Notes under the pieces: generated by a model
The model's input: only the letters and a program-made list of their open reading frames with translations
The model's database searches: none
What the model was told of the DNA's origin: nothing
Shown here: positions 1 to 7,400 of the stretch, piece by piece
Layout: every line of letters begins with the position of its first letter
How positions within the stretch are numbered: the first letter of the stretch is position 1
Program-made: the position numbers and the translations under genes
Origin: Salinibacterium xinjiangense
GTDB taxonomy: Bacteria > Actinomycetota > Actinomycetes > Actinomycetales > Microbacteriaceae
Length of the DNA stretch: 64,000 nucleotides
Direction of reading: 5' to 3'
NCBI RefSeq assembly: GCF_014645015.1
Contig: NZ_BMLC01000001.1
Location: forward strand, 1,316,585-1,380,584

Positions 1-1
1 C

Positions 2-544
2 GCCGAGATCGTGGGAGTCGTGATGGTTGCGCTCTCCATCAGCCCTGAAGCTCAGTGGTGGCAGATCGTGCCCGGCCTCTTCGTCTACGGTTTCGGCGTC
101 GGAAGTGCGACCGCCCAACTGACGGGAGTCGTGCTGATGGATGTTCCGGTCGAGCAGAGTGGGCAGGGTTCTGGCACACAGTCGACGGCCCGGCAGGTCG
201 GCTCAGCGCTCGGCATCGCCATCCTCGGAACCATCCTGTTCGCCTCACTCGGGGCTGGGCTCACGGCCAGGCTTGACGATCGGCCCGAGATCCCGCAGGC
301 GGTACGCACCCAGATCGTGGATGCCGTCGTCGACTCGGCCGGCACAGCGATCCCCGGGCTCGACGCACAGTCTCCGGATGCCGCTGCTGACGCTCGCGCC
401 GCCTTCAGCGACTCGACCCGGTATGCGGCCCTCGCAGCCGCCGGCTTCCTCGCGCTCGGCTTCCTCGCCACCCTCAGGCTCGGCGGGGCCCCCTCCGCGC
501 AGCGGGAACAGCGAGAGCAGCGGGAGAAGCAGCAGCAGGGCTGA
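2..544 (+). CDS. MFS drug exporter, C-terminal part (gene begins before the window)
   Basis: The visible 180 residues are the end of a 14-helix DHA2-type (EmrB/QacA-like) proton-driven exporter of the cytoplasmic membrane. The segment GQGSGTQSTARQVGSALGIA is the signature loop and helix usually seen near helices 11-12 of this family, and a final hydrophobic helix (YAALAAAGFLALGFLATLRL) precedes a short charged tail of REQ repeats. The reading frame is open from the first base, so the start lies upstream of the window. The substrate cannot be inferred. It converges with the plsC-like gene that follows on the other strand. Confidence 0.85.
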   Translation, partial: AEIVGVVMVALSISPEAQWWQIVPGLFVYGFGVGSATAQLTGVVLMDVPVEQSGQGSGTQSTARQVGSALGIAILGTILFASLGAGLTARLDDRPEIPQAVRTQIVDAVVDSAGTAIPGLDAQSPDAAADARAAFSDSTRYAALAAAGFLALGFLATLRLGGAPSAQREQREQREKQQQG

Positions 545-692
545 GCCTTCCGGAGAACCGGAGGAGGCAGCCGCACGAAGGTGGTGGAAAGCCGCACCGA
601 GGTCGAACCATCGTCCCGGTCGCGGATCGACCTCAACCGCCCGGACTACGGTCGAGACCACCTTGCCCTCCTCGCCCACACCCCACGTGGTG

Positions 693-745
693 AGGTGCGG
701 CAATGACATCTTCGGCGGCACGCTGAGCATGCTTTTGCCGCACCT
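693..745. terminator. 11-bp inverted repeat between convergent genes
   Basis: AGGTGCGGCAA at 693-703 is exactly complementary to TTGCCGCACCT at 735-745, with a 31-base loop that itself holds GCATGC. It lies in the 239-base gap between the MFS gene and the convergent acyltransferase gene, where a bidirectional terminator would be expected. There is no clear U-run, so this is a structure call rather than a proven terminator. A shorter stem (TCCGG/CCGGA) sits just after the MFS stop near 550-565. No convincing gene was seen in 545-783. Confidence 0.5.
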
Positions 746-783
746 GAGCCCGTGGACGGCGATGGGTGGGGTGCGGCCGGTGC

Positions 784-1494
784 CTAGTGGCGGCCGCGGC
801 GGCGGAAGACGCGGCGCACACGCTCCGCAACGTTCGCAGGCGGCGGCTCGTTGTATTCGTGGGCAAACTCCTGGCCGCTCATGCGCTGGATCCCCTCCAT
901 CACATCGTCGGTGGCGGTGCGACGTGCGCGCCCGGAGGTGGCCGGCCCGTGAGCGGCCAGATCCATCGGGGGCCCGAACTCGACGGTCACCTGCGCCAGC
1001 CGAACCCACTTCGCGCCGGGGGGCTGAAGGTTCTCGGTGCCGGTCAGCGCGACGGGGATGACGACACTGCCTGCGGTGAGCGCCAGCCAAGCGACGCCGG
1101 TGCGGCCGCGGTAGAGCCGGCCGTCGCGAGAGCGCGTGCCCTCCGGGTAGATCGCGAAGGCGCCGCCATCCTGCAGCACCTTGAGTCCGCTGTCGAGCGC
1201 CTCCTGCGCGGCGTGGCCGGCGCCACGCTCGACGGGGATCGCCCCGATTCCGGAGAAGAAAGAACGCGACAGCCACCCCTTGAGCCCGGTGCCGGTGAAG
1301 TACTCGGACTTCGCGAGAAAGGAGATGGAACGCGGCGCGACCAGCGTCACCACCACACTGTCGATGAACGAGAGGTGGTTGCTGGCCATGAGCACCGCCC
1401 CGGATCTTGGCACATTGCTCTTACCGAGGATGCGCGGGCGAAACACCAGCCGTGCGACCGGCGCGAAGAACGCCCGAGCCATGAATTTGATCAT
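784..1494 (-). CDS. 1-acyl-sn-glycerol-3-phosphate acyltransferase (PlsC family)
   Basis: A 236-residue lysophospholipid acyltransferase that adds the second acyl chain to lysophosphatidic acid, or a related lysolipid, at the inner membrane face. The catalytic NHLSFID (NHxxxxD) block lies near residue 40, and the substrate-binding EGTRSRDGRLYRGRTG block near residue 120. The C-terminus is basic. It starts only 10 bases after the acyl-CoA oxidase gene on the same strand, so the two are probably co-transcribed. The stop codon TAG of that gene also forms a TAGGCT hexamer seven bases before this ATG, so a second internal leaderless start is possible. The exact acyl acceptor is not determinable. 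Confidence 0.88.
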   Translation of the reverse strand: MIKFMARAFFAPVARLVFRPRILGKSNVPRSGAVLMASNHLSFIDSVVVTLVAPRSISFLAKSEYFTGTGLKGWLSRSFFSGIGAIPVERGAGHAAQEALDSGLKVLQDGGAFAIYPEGTRSRDGRLYRGRTGVAWLALTAGSVVIPVALTGTENLQPPGAKWVRLAQVTVEFGPPMDLAAHGPATSGRARRTATDDVMEGIQRMSGQEFAHEYNEPPPANVAERVRRVFRRRGRH

Positions 1495-1504
1495 CGGGTC
1501 AAGC

Positions 1505-3583
1505 CTAGGCGCGTAGGCCCTTTATGAGGCTCTTCTCGTCGACCGGCAATGTGCCCGCGTCACGCCGTGCACGGTAGTAGTCCCGCGCCTCGGCCTGGCG
1601 CGCCTTCTCTTCACCGAGGGCGATCGGCGCGCCGATGTGCTCGGCGGTGAATTCGAACGCAGCGACCAGGTCGAGCGCGTGCACACGAAGTCGCGGCAGC
1701 AAGCGGTCGTCGATGTACGACGTGATCGCCTGAGCCCGTCTGCCCGAAATGCGACCGTGAATGAGATACCACGCAGCATTCTTCTCGATGAGGGACAGGC
1801 CGAACAGATCGCGAAGCCAGGTGAGCACCTGCCTGGTGCCGGCATCCTCGATCGCGTTCACGCCGTCGGTGAAGGCCTCCCACTGCAGTAACTCACCATG
1901 GGCCCGCGCCGCTTCGATGAGCGCGTTCTGGTTGGAGTTGAAGAGAGCAGCAGCCTCAACCTTCGAGAGCCGTGATGCCGGGCGGAGTCGACCGGCGATC
2001 TCGGCGACCATGGACTGCACCCGATCGGTGAGCAGCTGGCGCTGGGAATCCTCATCCCTGATGTTGCCAACGGATCGCGCGGTCGAGCCAAAATCGCGCA
2101 CGCTCTGCGCCAGGCCCCTCAGCCCGGTGCGGTTGATGGCGGCGTCGTTGACCTGGTCGACGACGAACTGGGCCATCACGCCTGCACCGGCATGGGCGAA
2201 CTTGCGGCTGTAGTCGGTGAGCAGTCGCTTGGCGACCAGCTGCAGCAGCACGTTATTGTCGCCCTCGAACGTGGCGTAGATATCGAGGTCTGCACGCAGC
2301 GACGTGAGGCGGTTCTCGACCAGGAATCCCTGGCCCCCGCAGGCTTCGCGCGACTCCTGCAGGATGTCGAGCGCAGCCCAGGTGCTCAGCGGTTTGAGCG
2401 CTGCGGCGATCGTCTCCAGGTCCTGGCGGTCGGCGTCGGTGTCATGTGCGCCGCTGAAGACATCGTCGAACTTGGCGAGGAAGACCTCGTGAGCGAATGA
2501 CATCGCATACGTGGTGGCGAGCCTCGGCAGCAACCGGCGCTGGTGACGCTGGTAGTCGAGGATGACCTCCTCGTTCGACTCGCTTCCGGCGGTGAACTGC
2601 CGGCGTTCAGCCCCGTATGTCAGGGCGATGGTAAGCGCCAGCTTGCTCGCAACCACTGCCGCACCATCCAGCGACACCCGACCCTGCACGAGCGTGCCGA
2701 GCATGGTGAAGAAGCGGCGACCGGGGCTCTCGATCGGCGAGGAATACGTGCCATCCTCCGCGACGTTGCCGTAGCGGTTGAGGAGGTCCTCGCGCGGGAT
2801 GTGCACGTCGGTGAAGTGCAGTCGACCGTTGTCGATGCCGTTCAGGCCGCCCTTGAGCCCGTCATCCTCACCCCCGATGCCGGGCAGGAACCCGTTGTCG
2901 TCGCGCAGTGGCACGAAAAAGGCGTGAACGCCGTGATTGACGCCCTGGGTGATGAGTTGCGCGAACACGACTGCGGCGCGGCCGTGAACTGCAGCGTTGC
3001 CGAGGTAGTCCTTCCAGGCGGCACGGAACGGGGTGTTCAGGATGAAGCTTCCGGTGTGCACATCGAAGGTCGCCGTGGTGCCGACGGCCGCCACATCCGA
3101 TCCATGTCCCGTTTCGGTCATCGCGAACGCGCCGGGGATCTCGAGGTTCATGATGCCGGGGAGGTACTTCTGGTGGTGGATCTCGGTGCCGAGGTGCATC
3201 ACGGCAGCACCGAACAGGCCCCACTGCACGCCGGACTTGATCTGTAGCGATGGATCCGCGAGCACGAGCTCTTCGAACCCGGCGATGTTGCCGCCGTGAT
3301 TCTCATCACCGCCGACGGATTTCGGGAATGCACGGTGCACGGCCCTCTCGTCGACCAGCACGCGCAACTGGCCCATGGTGCGCTCGCGATGCTCAGCCAT
3401 GGACTGGCCCTCAATGCGTTTGACGTCGGGCCGTGCGGCGAGGGCGCGAGCCGTGCGACGGACGTCGCCCCAGCGGCCCATGAGGTGCTCGCCGAGTGCT
3501 GCGACGTCGACGGTCGGTGTCGCTGGCGACTCCGCGCTGACGCTCGGTGCTGGCTGCGTGGGGCGGTCGGTGAGCTGGGTCAT
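1505..3583 (-). CDS. Acyl-CoA oxidase / acyl-CoA dehydrogenase family flavoenzyme
   Basis: A 692-residue FAD enzyme of the acyl-CoA oxidase type, which oxidises acyl-CoA to trans-2-enoyl-CoA in fatty-acid breakdown. AFAMTETGHGSDV is the FAD and substrate loop. REACGGQGFL and the downstream FEGDNNVLLQ block, which carries the expected catalytic glutamate, are typical of oxidases rather than short dehydrogenases, as is the length near 700. I chose the ATG at 3583 (MTQLTDRP) over a GTG at 3682. TACCGT ends exactly six bases before that ATG, a leaderless arrangement, and the extra 33 residues look non-conserved. A 17-bp palindrome lies about 85-100 bases upstream. The PlsC-like gene follows. Confidence 0.88.
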   Translation of the reverse strand: MTQLTDRPTQPAPSVSAESPATPTVDVAALGEHLMGRWGDVRRTARALAARPDVKRIEGQSMAEHRERTMGQLRVLVDERAVHRAFPKSVGGDENHGGNIAGFEELVLADPSLQIKSGVQWGLFGAAVMHLGTEIHHQKYLPGIMNLEIPGAFAMTETGHGSDVAAVGTTATFDVHTGSFILNTPFRAAWKDYLGNAAVHGRAAVVFAQLITQGVNHGVHAFFVPLRDDNGFLPGIGGEDDGLKGGLNGIDNGRLHFTDVHIPREDLLNRYGNVAEDGTYSSPIESPGRRFFTMLGTLVQGRVSLDGAAVVASKLALTIALTYGAERRQFTAGSESNEEVILDYQRHQRRLLPRLATTYAMSFAHEVFLAKFDDVFSGAHDTDADRQDLETIAAALKPLSTWAALDILQESREACGGQGFLVENRLTSLRADLDIYATFEGDNNVLLQLVAKRLLTDYSRKFAHAGAGVMAQFVVDQVNDAAINRTGLRGLAQSVRDFGSTARSVGNIRDEDSQRQLLTDRVQSMVAEIAGRLRPASRLSKVEAAALFNSNQNALIEAARAHGELLQWEAFTDGVNAIEDAGTRQVLTWLRDLFGLSLIEKNAAWYLIHGRISGRRAQAITSYIDDRLLPRLRVHALDLVAAFEFTAEHIGAPIALGEEKARQAEARDYYRARRDAGTLPVDEKSLIKGLRA

Positions 3584-3589
3584 AAAGTT

Positions 3590-3595
3590 ACGGTA
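3590..3595 (-). promoter_or_regulatory. -10 box of acyl-CoA oxidase gene
   Basis: TACCGT on the minus strand, followed by AACTTT and then the ATG at 3583. The TANNNT-N6-start arrangement predicts transcription starting at the first base of the start codon. Confidence 0.5.
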
Positions 3596-3667
3596 CGTCG
3601 GGCCCTCCGCGACCGCACGAAGTCGGTAGAGAGGCACCAAATGGCAATCGGAACGATATCGCGTGGG

Positions 3668-3684
3668 TTGTGGGGATCCCACAA
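3668..3684. promoter_or_regulatory. 17-bp palindromic operator candidate
   Basis: TTGTGGG-GAT-CCCACAA is a perfect inverted repeat with 7-bp arms and a 3-bp centre. A further half-site, TTTGTGGGG, follows at about 3700-3708. It lies 70-90 bases upstream of the predicted acyl-CoA oxidase promoter, which fits an operator or activator site for a dimeric regulator (for example a TetR- or GntR-type fatty-acid regulator). The cognate regulator is not in this window. Confidence 0.5.
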
Positions 3685-3810
3685 TTCGAGTTCTATCAAT
3701 TTGTGGGGTAGCAACTGATGGCGGGGCGGCAACTGTTGATCGGGGCGACTGGATAGAAGGAACCGGTCGACCCCGCAGTGCCGACCGGTAATTTCAGCGA
3801 TGCAGCGGGA

Positions 3811-3987
3811 TTACTTACCTTTGAAGGCGTCTTTCACGTCTTCGACGCGACCCTTCGCGGAAGCCTTGACCTGGTCGGCCTTACCATCAGCGACAAGTTT
3901 GTCGTTGTTGGTGACGTTTCCGGTAGCTTCCTTGCCCTTGCCGAGCAGGTCCTGTGCGGCATTTTTGATCTTGTCGTCTGCACCCAT
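3811..3987 (-). CDS. CsbD family small stress protein
   Basis: A 58-residue, highly charged protein starting MGADDKIKNAAQDLLGKGKE and ending in a FKGK tail. This is the usual size and pattern of CsbD proteins: a KIKN start, a GKxKExxG block and a GKxDQxKxxxK block. Family members are general-stress (in Bacillus, SigB-dependent) proteins of unknown biochemical role. An AAAGGAGC ribosome site lies just before the ATG. It stands alone, divergent from the thioredoxin gene. It is too short for many ORF screens but the family match is clear. Confidence 0.85.
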   Translation of the reverse strand: MGADDKIKNAAQDLLGKGKEATGNVTNNDKLVADGKADQVKASAKGRVEDVKDAFKGK

Positions 3988-4174
3988 GAGGTGCTCCTTT
4001 CGTTAGTAGTGCGCGCACCCGGCCAGGTGACGCGCTGTTCGCGTGCAAAACTCGCACGCACCCGGATGTCACGTGCAGCAACACCGGAACTCTCTACTCC
4101 AGCATTGCATCCAGTGGCCTCGAGGCCGCCGTGACCGTGCGGATCAGTCGCAGCCTCAGCTGACGAGCACAACG

Positions 4175-4180
4175 TATGGT
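4175..4180 (+). promoter_or_regulatory. -10 box of thioredoxin gene
   Basis: TATGGT followed by GGGTTC and then the ATG at 4187, which predicts a leaderless mRNA. Confidence 0.5.
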
Positions 4181-4186
4181 GGGTTC

Positions 4187-4561
4187 ATGGCTACCGTTGC
4201 ACTCACCTCCGAAGCGTTCGGCGACACCGTCGCCGCATCCGGCATCACCCTCGTGGATTTCTGGGCGGAATGGTGCGGCCCCTGCCGCCAGTTCGCACCC
4301 ATCTTCGAGGCCGCAAGCGAGGCCAACCCCGACATCACGTTCGCCAAGGTCGACACCGAGGCCGAGCGGGAGCTCGCTGGCGCGGCCGGCATCAACTCCA
4401 TTCCTACGCTGATGGCATTCCGGGATGGGGTGCTCGTGTTCTCGCAGCCCGGCGCCCTCCCCGCTCCGGCGCTCAACCAGGTGCTCGACGCCGTGCGGGC
4501 GCTCGACATGGTCGAGGTGCACAAGCAGGTCGCGGCGCAGCAGGAAACCGTCTCGGAGTAG
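4187..4561 (+). CDS. trxA: Thioredoxin
   Basis: A 124-residue cytosolic thioredoxin that reduces protein disulfides using electrons from thioredoxin reductase. The active site WAEWCGPC lies near residue 30, and the cis-proline SIPTLMAF near residue 73. The length is slightly above the 105-110 typical of TrxA because of a charged C-terminal tail. The upstream in-frame extension back to 4043 has no family similarity and is rejected. The ATG at 4187 is preceded by TATGGT at the exact six-base leaderless distance. No reductase gene is adjacent, so this may be one of several thioredoxins. Confidence 0.92.
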   Translation: MATVALTSEAFGDTVAASGITLVDFWAEWCGPCRQFAPIFEAASEANPDITFAKVDTEAERELAGAAGINSIPTLMAFRDGVLVFSQPGALPAPALNQVLDAVRALDMVEVHKQVAAQQETVSE

Positions 4562-4570
4562 CTGGTCGCC

Positions 4571-4592
4571 CTCTATCTCTATATAGATAGAG
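4571..4592. promoter_or_regulatory. Palindromic operator in front of padR
   Basis: CTCTATCT and AGATAGAG form perfect 8-bp arms around a CTATAT centre. The right arm merges into TAGAGT (4588-4593), which ends six bases before the padR ATG, so a bound regulator would cover the core promoter. PadR-family proteins bind operators of this kind to repress their own genes, and autorepression is the likely function. The AT-rich site stands out from its GC-rich surroundings. Confidence 0.65.
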
Positions 4593-4599
4593 TTGCAGG

Positions 4600-4902
4600 A
4601 TGCAGCCCCTCTCTCGAATCACCCCGGCCACCGTCGACGTACTCCAGTCGCTGCTCTCGGCAGCGGCGCCGACGTGGGGGCTCCTGGTCATCCGGCAGTC
4701 GGGCAGGCCGGCCGGCAGCGTCTACCCGATCCTCGAGCGGCTCGAACGCAGCGGCTGGGTCACCTCGGAATGGGATGACGACCGGAACCGACCGGGACCG
4801 CGCCGGCGCCTCTACGAACTCACGGGCGACGGGGCGAGCGCTGCACGACAGGCGGTGAGAGCTCGACCGGCACTCGGCGGTGCCGCGGGAGTGACGGCAT
4901 GA
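4600..4902 (+). CDS. PadR family transcriptional regulator
   Basis: A 100-residue winged-helix regulator. ITPATVDVLQSLLSA opens the wHTH, GSVYPILERLERSGWV is the recognition-helix region, and GPRRRLYELTGDG forms the wing. This is typical of the compact PadR-s2 type, whose genes often sit directly upstream of the membrane protein they control. The operator-like palindrome overlapping its promoter suggests autoregulation by an unknown ligand. Its stop overlaps the start of the next gene by four bases (ATGA), so the two are translationally coupled. Confidence 0.85.
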   Translation: MQPLSRITPATVDVLQSLLSAAAPTWGLLVIRQSGRPAGSVYPILERLERSGWVTSEWDDDRNRPGPRRRLYELTGDGASAARQAVRARPALGGAAGVTA

Positions 4903-5186
4903 GCCGCACAGCTCGATTCGTGGTCCGGACCGCCGCCCGTGCCCTTCCGCTCGGAATCCGCGAACGATACCGCGGAGAATGGCTGGGAGACATCGCCGGA
5001 TCAGCAGACGCTGGAGTGCGGGCATCCAGCATCGCCGCCGGGGCCGTGCTGTTCACAGCGACCCTTCGTCGCGATAGGCCGGAGGTTCTCGGGATGCCGC
5101 CGTCGGTTGCCGCGCGTCGCCACGCCCGGTGGGCCACCGCGGCCCCTCGGAGCTGTCGCGCCGCAACCTGTTCAGGCGCCCGGTGA
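4899..5186 (+). pseudogene. Probable truncated PadR-partner gene
   Basis: A 95-codon reading frame coupled to padR. Its first 70 residues (a RTAARALPLGIRERYRGEWLGDI stretch, then AGAVLFTATLRRDRPEVLGMPPSV) resemble the cytosolic start of the membrane proteins commonly encoded after actinobacterial padR genes. No membrane helices follow: after ARWATA the frame turns into a cysteine- and arginine-rich tail and stops inside the convergent neighbour. I infer a 3' deletion or frameshift that removed the membrane part. Alternatively it is a functional short protein. The family link is from memory of pattern and is only moderately certain. Confidence 0.45.
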
Positions 5187-5390
5187 GAGCGGGTGAAGCT
5201 CGCGCTGCAGGCGCGACCGCGCTCGGTGCTCGACGAGATTCGGGATGTACGTTCGGATGCGGCTATCGGAGAGAGCCGCATACTCTTCCGCGACGGTCGA
5301 CTCGATGTGCGCCCGATGGCTTTTCGGGAACCGCAGCGCCAGACGTTCCACAAGCCGATCGATGGACGCTTTCGAGGTAAGCGGGGGCAT
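5172..5390 (-). CDS. Small three-helix-bundle protein (DUF3562-like)
   Basis: A 72-residue protein starting MPPLTSKASIDRLVERLALR and continuing with an HIESTVAEEYAAL stretch and an IPNLVEHRARSRL C-terminal helix. This is the pattern of small actinobacterial three-helix dimerisation-domain proteins of unknown role. I chose the ATG at 5390 because the 27 residues upstream in frame are not family-like. Its 3' end overlaps the end of the truncated PadR partner by 15 bases on the opposite strand. Confidence 0.6.
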   Translation of the reverse strand: MPPLTSKASIDRLVERLALRFPKSHRAHIESTVAEEYAALSDSRIRTYIPNLVEHRARSRLQRELHPLSPGA

Positions 5391-5467
5391 AGCGCAAGTG
5401 TGCGCCCCCCGACGAAGCACGTCAACGTATGCTCGCCGTGGCCGTACCGATGCTGCACGAGTGCTGG

Positions 5468-7282
5468 TCATGCTTCGGATGCCACGACCGCAAGCAACGC
5501 CTCACCATACTGTTCGAGCTTCTTCTCACCGACACCACTGATCGTGCCGAGTTCGGCCAGAGTCGACGGCTTCGTCACCGAGATTCCGCGGAGCGTCGCA
5601 TCCCCGAACACGATGTAGGCGGGCACGCCCTGCGCCTGCGCCTCGGCCGAGCGCCACGCGCGCAGCAACTCGAACATGCCGACCGCCGCCACAGGAAGCT
5701 GCGCAGCGACAGCGCGCTTGGCAGCCTTCGACCGCTTGGGGGCTTCCCTGCGCAGCAGCACGGTGCGCGAACCACCGAGCACGGTCGCCGAAGCCTCGGT
5801 CAGCACGAGGATGCCGTACTCCCCTTCGACTGCCAGCAACCCCTGGGCGAGCAACTGCCGCACGACGCCCCGCCACTCCTGCTCGCCGACATCCTGCCCG
5901 ATCCCCCACGTGGCGAGTGCATCGTGACCGTGCTGCGCGACGCGGGGAGTCTGCTTCCCCAGCAGGATGTCGATCAGGTGGCCCGCCCCGAAACTCTGGT
6001 TGCGCTCGCGCTTGAGTCGCACGATCGTCGACAGCAGTTTCTGCGCGGGAACCGTGCCGTCCCAGGTCTCGGGCGGTGACAGGCAGGTGTCGCAGTTGCC
6101 GCAGGCGCTGGACGGCTGGCCGAAATAGCCGAGCAGCTGCACACGGCGGCACTGGATCGTCTCGCACAGGGCGAGCATCGCATCGAGGTGGGCCGTGAGG
6201 TTGCGACGGTGGGCCAGCTCACCCTCGGACTGGTCGATCATGCGGCGCTGTTGCACCACATCCTGAAGCCCGTATGCCAGCCAGGCCGTCGCGGGCAGGC
6301 CGTCACGACCGGCGCGACCCGTCTCCTGGTAGTAGCCTTCGACGCTCTTGGGCAGGTCGAGGTGGGCGACGAAGCGCACGTCGGGCTTATCGATGCCCAT
6401 GCCGAACGCGATAGTTGCCACCATCACCATGCCCTCTTCCCGCAGGAAGCGACTCTGGTTGGATGCCCGCACCCTCGCGTCGAGACCCGCGTGGTACGGC
6501 AGCGCGGTGATGCCGTTCTGCACCAGGAAGTCGGCGGTCTTCTCGACCGACGCCCGCGACAGGCAGTAGACGATGCCAGCGTCACCCGCGTGCTCGCTCG
6601 ACAGCAGCGACAGCAGTTGCTGCAACGGCTGCTGCTTACCCTCGATGCGGTACTGGATGTTCGGCCGGTCGAAGCTCGACACGAACTGCCGCGCATCCTC
6701 CAGGTCGAGGCGCTCGGCGATCTCGCGACGCGTGGTCTCGGTCGCGGTGGCCGTGAGAGCTATGCGCGGGATGCTGGGCCAGCGCTCGTGCAGCACAGAC
6801 AGTTGCAGGTAGTCGGGCCTGAAGTCGTGCCCCCATTGCGACACGCAGTGGGCCTCGTCGATCGCGAACAGGGCGATCTTTCCGCGGTCGAGCAGGGTGG
6901 TGGTTGATGAGACCCGCAGTCTCTCCGGCGCGAGATAGAGCAGGTCGAGCTCACCGGCAAGGAACGCTGTCTCGACCCTCAACCTCTCGTCGGACGACTG
7001 GGTGGAGTTGAGGAACTCGGCGCGTGCCCCCACGGCGGAGAGGGCATCCACCTGGTCCTGCATGAGGGCGATGAGCGGGGAGATGACGATGCCGGTGCCA
7101 TCGCGCACGAGCGCCGGAATCTGGTAGCAGAGGGACTTGCCACCGCCGGTCGGCATCAGAACGAGAGCATCGCCACCGTCGATGATGGTCTGGATGATCT
7201 CAGCCTGCTGGCCGCGGAAACTGTCGTAGCCGAAGGTCTTCTCGAGAACGCCGAGGGCAGGAAGAGTGGCGGCAGGAGTCAC
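5468..7282 (-). CDS. recQ: ATP-dependent DNA helicase RecQ
   Basis: A 604-residue 3'-to-5' superfamily 2 DNA helicase for recombination and repair. Motif I ([16 protein letters not shown]) lies near residue 45, motif II ([15 protein letters not shown]) near 140, and motif VI ([10 protein letters not shown]) near 320. The zinc cluster ([11 protein letters not shown], then CGNCDTC) lies near 385-410, and a single C-terminal HRDC domain covers roughly 525-600 (the [10 protein letters not shown] stretch, then [16 protein letters not shown]). The domain order matches the full-length bacterial RecQ. I chose the GTG at 7282 because TACACT stands exactly six bases upstream. The longer start at 7315 would be a TTG and adds nothing conserved. 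Confidence 0.93.
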   Translation of the reverse strand: MTPAATLPALGVLEKTFGYDSFRGQQAEIIQTIIDGGDALVLMPTGGGKSLCYQIPALVRDGTGIVISPLIALMQDQVDALSAVGARAEFLNSTQSSDERLRVETAFLAGELDLLYLAPERLRVSSTTTLLDRGKIALFAIDEAHCVSQWGHDFRPDYLQLSVLHERWPSIPRIALTATATETTRREIAERLDLEDARQFVSSFDRPNIQYRIEGKQQPLQQLLSLLSSEHAGDAGIVYCLSRASVEKTADFLVQNGITALPYHAGLDARVRASNQSRFLREEGMVMVATIAFGMGIDKPDVRFVAHLDLPKSVEGYYQETGRAGRDGLPATAWLAYGLQDVVQQRRMIDQSEGELAHRRNLTAHLDAMLALCETIQCRRVQLLGYFGQPSSACGNCDTCLSPPETWDGTVPAQKLLSTIVRLKRERNQSFGAGHLIDILLGKQTPRVAQHGHDALATWGIGQDVGEQEWRGVVRQLLAQGLLAVEGEYGILVLTEASATVLGGSRTVLLRREAPKRSKAAKRAVAAQLPVAAVGMFELLRAWRSAEAQAQGVPAYIVFGDATLRGISVTKPSTLAELGTISGVGEKKLEQYGEALLAVVASEA

Positions 7283-7288
7283 TAGACG

Positions 7289-7294
7289 AGTGTA
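7289..7294 (-). promoter_or_regulatory. -10 box of recQ
   Basis: TACACT, then CGTCTA, then the GTG at 7282 on the minus strand. The spacing predicts a leaderless transcript and decides the start codon. Confidence 0.5.
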
Positions 7295-7344
7295 CGAGCG
7301 ACCGCTGACGATCAACGCCCATCATCGCGATGTATGGAGGCATC

Positions 7345-7382
7345 GCACAGGGCGGGCCGACGTGAGCCGACCCGCCCTGTGC
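7345..7382 (-). terminator. Terminator after the nuclease/nucleotidase gene
   Basis: GCACAGGGCGGG (7345-7356) and CCCGCCCTGTGC (7371-7382) form a perfect 12-bp GC-rich stem with a 14-base loop. It starts 19 bases past the stop of the gene at 7401. No U-run follows, which is common for actinobacterial terminators. Confidence 0.8.
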
Positions 7383-7400
7383 AGCACCAGTGGTGGCTGC

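Noticed and set aside
633-866. Small minus-strand gene between the MFS and PlsC genes
   Set aside because: Neither frame has a ribosome site or family resemblance, and the interval contains a terminator-like inverted repeat instead.
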